Shown here: positions 38,985-49,852 of the stretch, piece after piece
How positions within the stretch are numbered: position 1 is the stretch's first letter
Layout of the letters: each line of letters opens with the position of its first letter
From: Urophycis tenuis
Lineage: Eukaryota; Chordata; Actinopteri; Gadiformes; Phycidae
Assembly (NCBI GenBank): GCA_036785325.1
Contig: JAXIVH010000038.1
Coordinates: 575,501-639,500, forward strand
DNA length: 64,000 nucleotides
Direction of reading: 5' to 3'
The notes under the pieces: model-generated
Told to the model about the DNA's origin: nothing
Seen by the model: the letters and a program-made list of their open reading frames with translations, nothing else
The model's database searches: none
Program-made: the position numbers and the translations under genes

Positions 38985-39900
38985 AGGTTAAGGTTAGGGT
39001 AGATTTAGGGGTAGAGTTAGCAGTTAACCTTAACGTTAGGTTTGAAGTAAATGGGAGGGGTTGCGGTTAGGGTTAAGGTTAGGGCTGAGGTTAGGGTTAG
39101 GTATAAGGTTACGGTTTAGGGTTAAGGTTAGGGTTACGGTTAGGGCTAAGGTTAGGGCTAAGGTTAGAGTAAGGGTTAGGGTTAGCGTTACGGTTAGTGT
39201 AAGGTTAGGGTTAGGGTTAGAGGTTAGGGGTTAGGGGTTAGGGTTAAGATGAGGGCTGAGGTTAGGGTTAAGGTTAGGGCTGAGGTTAGGGTTAGGTTTA
39301 AGGTTAGGGATAAGGTTAGGGTTGGGGTTACGGCTGAGATTGGGGTTAAGGTTAGGGTTGAGGTTAGGGTTAGTGTTATGGATAAGGTTAGGTTAAGTGT
39401 TAGGGCCAAGGTTAGGGTTAAGGTTATGGTTAAGATTAGGGTTAGGGCTAGAATTAGGGTTAGGGCTAAGGTTAGGGTTAGGGTTATGGCTGAGGTTAGG
39501 GTTAAGGTTAGGTTTGAGGTTAGTGTTAAGGTTAGGGCCAAGGTTAGGGTTAGGGTTAAGGTTAGGGTTAGGGCTAAGGTTAGGGTTAGGGTTATGGCTG
39601 AGGCTAGGGTTAGGGCTAAAGTTAGGGCAAAGGTTAGAGTAGGGTTAGCGTTAGAGTTAGGGTAGGGTTAGTGTTGGAGGTTAGGGTAGGCTTAGGGTTA
39701 GAGTTAGAGTAGGGGTTAGGGTTAGAGTTAGAGTAGGGGTTAGGGTTAGTGTTAAGGCTAAGGTTAGGGGTTGAGGTTAGTGTTAAGATTAGGGCCAAGG
39801 TAAGGGTTAGTGTTAGGGTTGGGTTAGGGTTAGGGCTAAGGTTAGGCCTATGGTTAGGGTTGGGGTTGAGGTTATCCCTAGGGTTAGAGTTAGAGCTAGA
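38985..39900 (+). repeat. degenerate TTAGGG array T1
   Basis: About 915 bp of variant hexamers. Contains an ATG-started Val-Arg-like frame (39249-39665, +) and a Leu-Thr frame on the minus strand (39224-39541), both consequences of TTAGGG periodicity. Confidence 0.93.
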
Positions 39901-40566
39901 GATTGAGGAAGGTAGAGTCAAGGTGAGACAGTCTGTACGGACTGAACTCACCCCCGCCGGATCGGGCTAGTACACTCTATCTCCCCCAACTCCCTCATTT
40001 CCATGAGGGAAGACAGGGGAGAAGAGATGGGAGGAGTATATATATTTAATATATATTTTTTTAGTAAATAAATACATCGAGAGACTCACCGCTGGAGTGG
40101 GTTTTAATCTTTGTATTCAAGGTTGTTCCTCCTCTTTTGATTCCTCGCTGGTGGTGCGTCGTCTCCACCTAGTGGTCGTTTTGTGAAGAAGAGTTATAGA
40201 AATAGAAATAGAAATACTCTATTGTTCCCAGGTTGGGAAATTGCATTAATAGGTAAGTAATAATAATAATAATAGGTAATTGCAATAGTTGGTAAGGTAA
40301 TCTATATTTAATTTATTTATTTATATTTGTATATTTAATTAGTCTATTTATTTATTCATTTTTGTTTATTTATTTATTTAGATAAAGAGGATCACAGCTG
40401 GAGTGAGTTTTTAGTCTTTGTGTTAAAGGCTGGTTGCCTTCTTTTGATTCTTCAGTGGTGGTCCATCGCCTCCATCTAGTGGTCGTTTTGTGAATAACAG
40501 TTGGTAAGGTAATATAAATGGGTTGTGTAGAGAGCCCGTTCTTTCGATGGCCCTGGCTCGGTTAGG
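39901..40566 (+). repeat. module C of U1
   Basis: Starts gattgaggaaggtagag. Contains the short inverted repeat cagtctgtacggactg, an AT-rich stretch, and two related segments about 306 bp apart (gctggagtg at 40091 and 40397), each ending ctagtggtcgttttgtgaa. Between them lie a LINE-like tail, AAT and TTTA microsatellites. A third related cacagctggagtgag is in module A (38110). Confidence 0.85.
40195..40250 (-). mobile_element. LINE-like 3' tail, reverse orientation, in module C
   Basis: The reverse complement reads gcaatttcccaacctggga, then caatagagtatttct with a (TTTCTA)n tail: the same kind of end as the U0 insertion but in the opposite orientation. No target-site duplication was identified. 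Confidence 0.5.
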
Positions 40567-41747
40567 TTCGTTAGAGTTATCTCGATGACCCCCCCCCCAC
40601 CTCATCCAACGACTCGGTAGTTGAATAGGGGATCAAAGGCAGTTGCACTCGCCAATATCTAGTCATCCGCAGCTCTCTTTTCCCATATTACCAAGAATGA
40701 AGTAAAACGAAATGGTTATCTGTCTTGTTGTGATATAACCGCTGATTTGGAGATATAGACTTGTTTTTCCTTTTCCCAAAGGTTTTCTTTGTTCCAAGAT
40801 GGAGGTCAATCTAGTTTGATTGAAGGTACTTCCAATGCATTGGTATATTTACTTATTTGAATAAAGACGAGTCACAGCTGGAGTGAGACTTTTCTTTTCC
40901 ATTTCTATTTTAGTATAAACGTGCTATCGAAATATTAGGACACGTCATCAGTAGTGGACCCTGGGATCATAGGGTGTTTCTGGCCATTGTCACTATACAC
41001 CCTCACCCAAGGGAGGCCCCCCCGAGAGTGATCAATTCTCAAGGTGTGTCGTTTCCGAAATGGAATTGGTATTGGGTTTAAACTTTTTTAGGAGTGATCA
41101 TTTGTTGAGGTAACGTCGAGGTAAGTAAAGGTAAGTAAAACACTTTTTAGGATACATTGTTTTGGTTATGGAGAGGAGGGGGCACATACTTACCCCCTGA
41201 CCAGCACAAACCAGTTGTTAACACCGCTAGGTAGCCCTGGTTTGGCCAATCAGGGCCGGAGCTTGGTTCTTGTCCTCTGTTGGGTCCAGATGAACTAGCA
41301 GAAAACTGGGGTCACGAAGGACCGAGGCCAGCCGTGACAAAGCACTGCCTCCACGGTCCCCCAATGCAGCTATCCTCAGCGATGGGTGTCCAGACCTAGG
41401 AAAGACCAAGACCAGCCCCGACCAGCGGTGCCTTCCCAGTCGGTCCCAGGGTAGGAAAGGCCAAGGCCAGCCGCGACTAAGCACTGCCTCCCTGGCCCCT
41501 CCAGGACCCCATGCCGAACAGCCTGTTAATAACAATTCCTGTGCCCCATACACCGCGCGACTACAGAGATTGTGTAGGAAGTTGACCTTAGAGAAGACTC
41601 AATGGCTTACTTTCCTCACCCAAAACAACAATTTCTTGGGGTAGTCTATTCTCGCCGTAGGTACTTCGGTAATGGGTTTTTTTGTGAAAAGTTTTCCGGA
41701 TGAAATGCATGCTGGGTAATTGTCTTCTTCCTCCAATATGTCAAGTG

Positions 41748-42653
41748 TAGGTTAAGGTTAGGGTAGATTTAGGGGTAGAGTTAGCAGTTAACCTTAACGT
41801 TAGGTTTGAAGTAAATGGGAGGGGTTGCGGTTAGGGTTAAGGTTAGGGCTGAGGTTAGGGTTAGGTATAAGGTTACGGTTTAGGGTTAAGGTTAGGGTTA
41901 AGGTTAGGGTTACGGTTAGGGCTAAGGTTAGGGCTGGGGTTAGAGTAAGGGTTAGGGTTAGCGTTACGGTTAGGGTAAGGTTAGGGTTAGGGTTAGAGGT
42001 TAGGGGTTAGGGGTTAGGGTTAAGATGAGGGCTGAGGTTAGGGTTAAGGTTAGGGCTGAGGTTAGGGTTAGGTTTATGGTTAGGGATAAGGTTAGGGTTG
42101 GGGTTACGGCTGAGATTGGGGTTAAGGTTAGGGTTGAGGTTAGGGTTAGTGTTATGGATAAGGTTAGGTTAAGTGTTAGGGCCAAGGTTAGGGTTAAGGT
42201 TATGGTTAAGATTAGGGTTAGGGCTAGAATTAGGGTTAGGGCTAAGGTTAGGGTTAGGGTTATGGCTGAGGTTAGGGTTAAGGTTAGGTTTGAGGTAAGG
42301 GTTAAGGTTAGGGCCAAGGTTAGGGTTAGGGTTAAGGTTAGGGTTAGCGCTAAGGTTAGGGTTAGGGTTATGGCTGAGGCTAGGGTTAGGGCTAAAGTTA
42401 GGGCAAAGGTTAGAGTTAGGGTTAGCGTTAGAGTTAGGGTAGGGTTAGTGTTGGAGGTTAGGGTAGGCTTAGGGTTAGAGTTAGAGTAGGGGTTAGGGTT
42501 AGTGTTAAGGCTAAGGTTAGGGGTTGAGGTTAGTGTTAAGATTAGGGCCAAGGTAAGGGTTAGTGTTAGGGTTGAGTTAGGGTTAGGGCTAAGGTTAGGC
42601 CTATGGTTAGGGTTGGGGTTGAGGTTATCCCTAGGGTTAGAGTTAGAGCTAGA
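41748..42653 (+). repeat. degenerate TTAGGG array T2
   Basis: Variant hexamers as in T1. Most of the minus-strand Leu-Thr/Asn-Pro frame at 42000-42704 lies here, as does the plus-strand Val-Arg-like frame at 42025-42489. Confidence 0.93.
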
Positions 42654-43328
42654 GATTGAGGAAGGTAGAGTCAAGGTGAGACAGTCTGTACGGACTGAAC
42701 TCACCCCCGCCGGATCGGGCTAGTACACTCTATCTCCCCCAACTCCCTCATTTCCATGAGGGAAGACAGGGGAGAAGAGATGGGAGGAGTATATATATTT
42801 AATATATATTTTTTTAGTAAATAAATACATCGAGAGACTCACCGCTGGAGTGGGTTTTAATCTTTGTATTCAAGGTTGTTCCTCCTCTTTTGATTCCTCG
42901 CTGGTGGTGCGTCGTCTCCACCTAGTGGTCGTTTTGTGAAGAAGAGTTATAGAAATAGAAATAGAAATACTCTATTGTTCCCAGGTTGGGAAATTGCATT
43001 AATAGGTAAGTAATAATAATAATAACAATAATAATAGGTAATTGCAATAGTTGGTAAGGTAATCTATATTTAATTTATTTATTTATATTTGTATATTTAT
43101 TTAGTCTATTTATTTATTCATTTTTGTTTATTTATTTATTTAGATAAAGAGGATCACAGCTGGAGTGAGTTTTTAGTCTTTGTGTTAAAGGCTGGTTGCC
43201 TTCTTTTGATTCTTCAGTGGTGGTCCATCGCCTCCATCTAGTGGTCGTTTTGTGAATAACAGTTGGTAAGGTAATATAAATGAGTTGTGTAGAGAGCCCG
43301 TTCTTTCGATGGCCCTGGCTCGGTTAGG
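42654..43328 (+). repeat. module C of U2
   Basis: As in U1, with an expanded AAT microsatellite around 43015-43035. Ends ctcggttaggttcattag at the start of U3, where U1, U2 and U4 begin with ttcgttag. Confidence 0.85.
42950..43003 (-). mobile_element. LINE-like 3' tail in module C of U2
   Basis: Same insertion as at 40195-40250, carried along by the unit duplication. Confidence 0.5.
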
Positions 43329-45446
43329 TTCATTAGAGTTATCTCGATGACCCCCCCCCCACCTCATCCAACGACTCGGTAGCTGAATAGGGGATCAAAG
43401 GCAGTTGTACTCGCCAATATCTAGTCATCCGCAGCTCTCTTTTCCCATATTACCAAGAATGAAGTAAAACGAAATGGTTATCTGTCTTGTTGTGATATAA
43501 CCGCTGATTTGGAGATATAGACTTGTTTTTCCTTTTCCCAAAGGTTTTCTTTGTTCCAAGATGAAGGTCAATCTAGTTTGATTGAAGGTACTTCCAATGC
43601 ATTGGTATATTTACTTATTTGAATAAAGACGAGTCACAGCTGGAGTGAGACTTTTCTTTTCCATTTCTATTTTAGTATAAACGTGCTATCGAAATATTAG
43701 GACACGTCATCAGTAGTGGACCCTGGGATCATAGGGTGTTTCTGGCCATTGTCACTATACACCCTCACCCAAGGGAGGCCCCCCCGAGAGTGATCAATTC
43801 TCAAGGTGTGTCGTTTCCGAAATGGAATTGGTATTGGGTTTAAGCTTTTTTAGGAGTGATCATTTGTTGAGGTAACGTCGAGGTAAGTAAAGGTAAGTAA
43901 AACACTTTTTAGGATACATTGTTTTGGTTATGGAGAGGAGGGGGCACATACTTACCCCCTGACCAGCACAAACCAGTTGTTAACACCGCTAAGTAGCCCT
44001 GGTTTGGCCAATCAGGGCCGGAGCTTGGTTCTTGTCCTCTGTTGGGTCCAGATGAACTAGCAGAAAACTGGGGTCACGAAGGACCGAGGCCAGCCGTGAC
44101 AAAGCACTGCCTCCACGGTCCCCCAATGCAGCTATCCTCAGCGATTGGTGTCCAGACCTAGGAAAGACCAAGACCAGCCCCGACCAGCGGTGCCTTCCCA
44201 GTCGGTCCCAGGGTAGGAAAGGCCAAGGCCAGCCGCGACTAAGCACTGCCTCCCTGGCCCCTCCAGGACCCCATGCCGAACAGCCTGTTAATAACAATTC
44301 CTGTGCCCCATACACCGCGCGACTACAGCGATTGTGTAGGGAGTTGACCTTAGAGAAGACTCAATGGCTTACTTTCCTCACCCAAAACAACAATTTCTTG
44401 GGGTAGTCTATTCTCGCCGTAGGTACTTCGGTAATGGGTTTTTTTGTGAAAAGTTTTCCGGATGAAATGCATGCTGGGTAATTGTCTTCTTCCTCCAATA
44501 TGTCAAGTGTAGGTTAAGGTTAGGGTAGATTTAGGGGTAGAGTTAGCAGTTAACCTTAACGTTAGGTTTGAAGTAAATGGGAGGGGTTGCGGTTAGGGTT
44601 AAGGTTAGGGCTGAGGTTAGGGTTAGGTATAAGGTTACGGTTTAGGGTTAAGGTTAGGGTTAAGGTTAGGGTTACGGTTAGGGCTAAGGTTAGGGCTAAG
44701 GTTAGAGTAAGGGTTAAGGTTAGCGTTACGGTTAGGGTAAGGTTAGGGTTAGGGTTAGAGGTTAGGGGTTAGGGGTTAGGGTTAAGATGAGGGCTGAGGT
44801 TAGGGTTAAGGTTAGGGGTTAGGGTTAAGATGAGGGCTGAGGTTAGGGTTAAGGTTAGGGCTGAGGTTAGGGTTAGGTTTAAGGTTATGGATAAGGTTAG
44901 GGTTGGGGTTACGGCTGAGATTGGGGTTAAGGTTAGGGTTGAGGTTAGGGTTAGTGTTATGGATAAGGTTAGGTTAAGTGTTAGGGCCAAGGTTAGGGTT
45001 AAGGTTATGGTTAAGATTAGGGTTAGGGCTAGAATTAGGGTTAGGGCTAAGGTTAGGGTTAGGGTTATGGCTGAGGTTAGGGTTAAGGTTAGATTTGAGG
45101 TTAGTGTTAAGGTTAGGGCCAAGGTTAGGGTTAGGGTTAAGGTTAGGGTTAGGGCTAAGGTTAGGGTTAGGGTTATGGCTGAGGCTAGGGTTAGGGCTAA
45201 AGTTAGGGCAAAGGTTAGAGTTAGGGTTAGCGTTAGAGTTAGGGTAGGGTTAGTGTTGGAGGTTAGGGTAGGCTTAGGGTTAGAGTTAGAGTAGGGGTTA
45301 GGGTTAGAGTTAGAGTAGGGGTTAGGGTTAGTGTTAAGGCTAAGGTTAGGGGTTGAGGTTAGTGTTAAGATTAGGGCCAAGGTAAGGGTTAGTGTTAGGG
45401 TTGAGTTCGGGTTAGGGCTAAGGTTAGGCCTATGGTTAGGGTTGGG
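43329..45446 (+). repeat. telomere-like unit U3 (A-B-T, no C)
   Basis: 2118 bp. Otherwise close to U1, U2 and U4. Its T array ends at the same phrase as T0 (ggcctatggttagggttggg) before joining module A of U4, so the C-less junction is shared with U0. Confidence 0.95.
44511..45446 (+). repeat. degenerate TTAGGG array T3
   Basis: Contains a local duplication: ggggttagggttaagatgag appears at about 44768 and 44816. The longest frame of the window (44769-45545, minus, 258 residues of mostly Leu-Thr) spans it and runs on into module A of U4. Confidence 0.93.
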
Positions 45447-46627
45447 TTCGTTAGAGTTATCTCGATGACCCCCCCCCACCTCATCCAACGACTCGGTAGT
45501 TGAATAGGGGATCAAAGGCAGTTGCACTCGCCAATATCTAGTCATCCGCAGCTCTCTTTTCCCATATTACCAAGAATGAAGTAAAACGAAATGGTTATCT
45601 GTCTTGTTGTGATATAACCGCTGATTTGGAGATATAGACTTGTTTTTCCTTTTCCCAAAGGTTTTCTTTGTTCCAAGATGGAGGTCAATCTAGTTTGATT
45701 GAAGGTACTTCCAATGCATTGGTATATTTACTTATTTGAATAAAGACGAGTCACAGCTGGAGTGAGACTTTTCTTTTCCATTTCTATTTTAGTATAAACG
45801 TGCTATCGAAATATTAGGACACGTCATCAGTAGTGGACCCTGGGATCATAGGGTGTTTCTGGCCATTGTCACTATACACCCTCACCCAAGGGAGGCCCAC
45901 CCGAGAGTGATCAATTCTCAAGGTGTGTCGTTTCCGAAATGGAATTGGTATTGGGTTTAAGCTTTTTTAGGAGTGATCATTTGTTGAGGTAACGTCGAGG
46001 TAAGTAAAGGTAAGTAAAACACTTTTTAGGATACATTGTTTTGGTTATGGAGAGGAGGGGGCACATACTTACCCCCTGACCAGCACAAACCAGTTGTTAA
46101 CACCGCTAGGTAGCCCTGGTTTGGCCAATCAGGGCCGGAGCTTGGTTCTTGTCCTCTGTTGGGTCCAGATGAACTAGCAGAAAACTGGGGTCACGAAGGA
46201 CCGAGGCCAGCCGTGACAAAGCACTGCCTCCACGGTCCCCCAATGCAGCTATCCTCAGCGATGGGTGTCCAGACCTAGGAAAGACCAAGACCAGCCCCGA
46301 CCAGCGGTGCCTTCCCAGTCGGTCCCAGGGTAGGAAAGGCCAAGGCCAGCCGCGACTAAGCACTGCCTCCCTGGCCCCTCCAGGACCCCATGCCGAACAG
46401 CCTGTTAATAACAATTCCTGTGCCCCATACACCGCGCGACTACAGAGATTGTGTAGGAAGTTGACCTTAGAGAAGACTCAATGGCTTACTTTCCTCACCC
46501 AAAACAACAATTTCTTGGGGTAGTCTATTCTCGCCGTAGGTACTTGGGTAATGGGTTTTTTTGTGAAAAGTTTTCCGGATGAAATGCATGCTGGGTAATT
46601 GTCTTCTTCCTCCAATATGTCAAGTGT

Positions 46628-47556
46628 AGGTTAAGGTTAGGGTAGATTTAGGGGTAGAGTTAGCAGTTAACCTTAACGTTATGTTTGAAGTAAATGGGAG
46701 GGGTTGCGGTTAGGGTTGCGGTTAGGGCTGAGGTTAGGGTTAGGTATAAGGTTACGGTTTAGGGTTAAGGTTAGGGTTAAGGTTAGGGTTACGGTTAGGG
46801 CTAAGGTTAGGGCTAAGGTTAGAGTAAGGGTTAGGGTTAGCGTTACGGTTAGGGTAAGGTTAGGGTTAGGGTTAGAGGTTAGGGGTTAGGGGTTAGGGTT
46901 AAGATGAGGGCTGAGGTTAGGGTTAAGGTTAGGGCTGAGGTTAGGGTTAGGTTTAAGGTTAGGGATAAGGTTAGGGTTGGGGTTACGGCTGAGATTGGGG
47001 TTAAGGTTAGGGTTGAGGTTAGGGTTAGTGTTATGGATAAGGTTAGGTTAAGTGTTAGGGCCAAGGTTAGGGTTAAGGTTATGGTTAAGATTAGGGTTAG
47101 GGCTAGAATTAGGGTTAGGGCTAAGGTTAGGGTTAGGGTTATGGCTGAGGTTAGGGTTAAGGTTAGGTTTGAGGTTAGTGTTAAGGTTAGGGCCAAGGTT
47201 AGGTTTAGGGTTAAGGTTAGGGTTAGGGCTAAGGTTAGGGTTAGGGTTATGGCTGAGGCTAGGGTTAGGGCTAAAGTTAGGGCAAAGGTTAGAGTTAGGG
47301 TTAGCGTTAGAGTTAGGGTAGGGTTAGTGTTGGAGGTTAGGGTAGGCTTAGGGTTAGAGTTAGAGTAGGGGTTAGGGTTAGAGTTAGAGTAGGGGTTAGG
47401 GTTAGTGTTAAGGCTAAGGTTAGGGGTTGAGGTTAGTGTTAAGATTAGGGCCAAGGTAAGGGTTAGTGTTAGGGTTGAGTTAGGGTTAGGGCTAAGGTTA
47501 GGCCTATGGTTAGGGTTGGGGTTGAGGTTATCCCTAGGGTTAGAGTTAGAGCTAGA
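46628..47556 (+). repeat. degenerate TTAGGG array T4
   Basis: As T1, with an extra copy of the gagttagagtaggggttagg phrase near 47358-47400. Frames at 46904-47368 (+) and 46879-47607 (-) are hexamer-derived. Confidence 0.93.
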
Positions 47557-48222
47557 GATTGAGGAAGGTAGAGTCAAGGTGAGACAGTCTGTACGGACTG
47601 AACTCACCCCCGCCGGATCGGGCTAGTACACTCTATCTCCCCCAACTCCCTCATTTCCATGAGGGAAGACAGGGGAGAAGAGATGGGAGGAGTATATATA
47701 TTTAATATATTTTTTTTTAGTAAATAAATACATCGAGAGACTCACCGCTGGAGTGGGTTTTAATCTTTGTATTCAAGGTTGTTCCTCCTCTTTTGATTCC
47801 TCGCTGGTGGTGCGTCGTCTCCACCTAGTGGTCGTTTTGTGAAGAAGAGTTATAGAAATAGAAATAGAAATACTCTATTGTTCCCAGGTTGGGAAATTGC
47901 ATTAATAGGTAAGTAATAATAATAATAATAGGTAATTGCAATAGTTGGTAAGGTAATCTATATTTCATTTATTTATTTATATTTGTATATTTATTTAGTC
48001 TATTTATTTATTCATTTTTGTTTATTTATTTATTTAGATAAAGAGGATCACAGCTGGAGTGAGTTTTTAGTCTTTGTGTTAAAGGCTGGTTGCCTTCTTT
48101 TGATTCTTCAGTGGTGGTCCATCGCCTCCATCTAGTGGTCGTTTTGTGAATAACAGTTGGTAAGGTAATATAAATGGGTTGTGTAGAGAGCCCGTTCTTT
48201 CGATGGCCCTGGCTCGGTTAGG
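47557..48222 (+). repeat. module C of U4
   Basis: 666 bp, the same length as in U1, with small differences such as atatttttttttag and tatatttcatttattt. Confidence 0.85.
47852..47905 (-). mobile_element. LINE-like 3' tail in module C of U4
   Basis: Third copy of the insertion described at 40195-40250. Confidence 0.5.
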
Positions 48223-48315
48223 TTCGTTAGAGTTATCTCGATGACCCCCCCCCCACCTCATCCAACGACTCGGTTGTTGAATAGGGGATCAAAGGCAGTT
48301 GCACTCGCCAATATC
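48223..48315 (+). repeat. truncated telomere-like unit U5
   Basis: The first 93 bp of module A, cut at gccaatatc and joined directly to satellite (aagcttagatttccccgc) at 48316. No filler sequence; at most a base or two of homology at the join. Confidence 0.92.
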
Positions 48316-48867
48316 AAGCTTAGATTTCCCCGCTTATAATGAGCCCATCCCCAAGCAATTTGGTTGCTCAGAGACAAAACTGTGTCAGGTTGACTGAAGT
48401 CTACCCAGCAGCTAAAAACATACCTTCAACGTTTCAATTAACATCAATCTTTCCTTACAGATCACAAATTAATTAGCTTAGTATTTCAACGACCAATGAG
48501 TCAATATAGTCTTGCCATACGCCGTTGGAAAGCTTAGATTTCCCCGCTTAAAATGAGCCCATCCGCGAGCAGTCTGCTTGCTCACAGACAAAACTGCGTC
48601 AGGTTGACTGAAGTCTACCCAGCAGCTAAAAACATACCTTCAACGTTTCAATTAAGATCAATCTTTCAATAAAGAACAGAAATTAATTAGCTTAGTATTT
48701 CAACGACCTATGACTCAATATAGTCTTGCCATACGCCGTTGGGAACCTTAGATTTCCCCGCTTAAAATGAGCCCATCCCCGAGCAATTTGGTTGCTCACA
48801 GACAAAACTGCCTCAGGTTGACTGAAGTCTAACCAGCAGCTAAAAACATACCTTCAACTTTTCAATG
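48316..48867 (+). repeat. 214-bp satellite, right array start to block 12
   Basis: 552 bp, beginning inside a monomer at its HindIII site. Well kept right up to the junction, unlike the eroded edge at 34681. The W variant precedes block 12. Confidence 0.96.
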
Positions 48868-49103
48868 CACGCGTTTTTTTTGTAACACGTGTAGCTATGA
48901 TAAAGGACACATGTTTTGGCCTGTTTTATTATTCATAGTTGGCTTAACAGTAATAGAATATTATTATATGCTATAAGTGACCAGACGTCCGAGATCAAAA
49001 CTGGGAGCATAATCCCCGAGAAGGGGGAAAAAAAGGGTCAGCTATGTTTAAGTATATATATATATGTGTGTGTATATATGCGTGTGTGTGTGTGTATATA
49101 TGC

Positions 49104-49154
<51 letters not shown>

Positions 49155-49852
49155 AATCACTTACTTGGAACGGCATGATCCCATATCGCTGTGAAGGGAT
49201 GGCGTTAACCAGGTGGGCGTGCAACCCCTCGAGAGAGTTGCTGCCTCACCGGCACTTGTACTTGTTCAGCCGGATGCAGTTCTTCACAACCACCTTCACA
49301 GAGACATACAGCTGTATGCCAGGGGGGTCATGTAACACACAACCTATTGCAAGGTCCTCATTTATGCTGGTGTCATTTTGAAATGTTACCATATACAAGT
49401 TTGAATGGTTTTGACACACGATGACTGCAGAGACAGCTGCAGGATGGCCCACGAAGCAGGACGGAGGGGGCCTGTGGCTGTGCGGGGAGGACCAGCGGTA
49501 TGGGTGCTGCCGACACAGGGGGCGGGCGGGCCACAGGCTGACGCAGCAGGAGGCCTCGGCTGGAGGCGGGTGGGCGCAGGAGGCTTCGGCCGGGTGGAGG
49601 ACGACAACGCAGTGGGCTGAACGGGCCGGTTGGTGGGAGTCACAGGCTCTGGCTCATCAACAAATAACCTGGAAATATAAAATACACACGTGATCAGTAT
49701 TGATATTGATATCTTTTATAAGAACACTGTTCATACCGTTTACACTTTTTATACAACTGTTTATACAATGTCCATACTGTTTATTTATTAATGTTTATCA
49801 CTGAAAAATAAAGGTGACTTGGTATGACTTGTGTGCTATTTTCTTTCCACAG
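48868..49852 (+). repeat. long-unit block, copy 12
   Basis: TA/TG microsatellite at 49053-49150 (98 bp). The base just before the block is changed (caatgcacgcg), as is the upstream tctaaccagcag. Confidence 0.95.
49165..49668 (-). pseudogene. fossil exon, copy 12
   Basis: Variable sites T, A, A, C, a combination found only here. Confidence 0.5.

Larger units (their letters stand above)
37805..40566 (+). repeat. telomere-like unit U1 (A-B-T-C)
   Basis: 2762 bp. Module A has the shortened form (single gatataaccgctgat copy, empty LINE site). Nearly identical to U2 and U4. The B-module frame at 38463-38789 is discussed among the rejected items. Confidence 0.95.
40567..43328 (+). repeat. telomere-like unit U2 (A-B-T-C)
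   Basis: 2762 bp, the same length as U1: the T array is slightly shorter and the AAT microsatellite in C slightly longer (aataataacaataataata). Confidence 0.95.
45447..48222 (+). repeat. telomere-like unit U4 (A-B-T-C)
   Basis: 2776 bp. Private changes include ggcccacccgag in module A and ggtacttgggtaatggg in module B. Confidence 0.95.

Noticed and set aside
40423..40605. 60-residue minus-strand frame in module C (also 43185 and 48079)
   Set aside because: It runs through the ctagtggtcg repeat and into the C-run of the next unit's module A. Repeat-derived.
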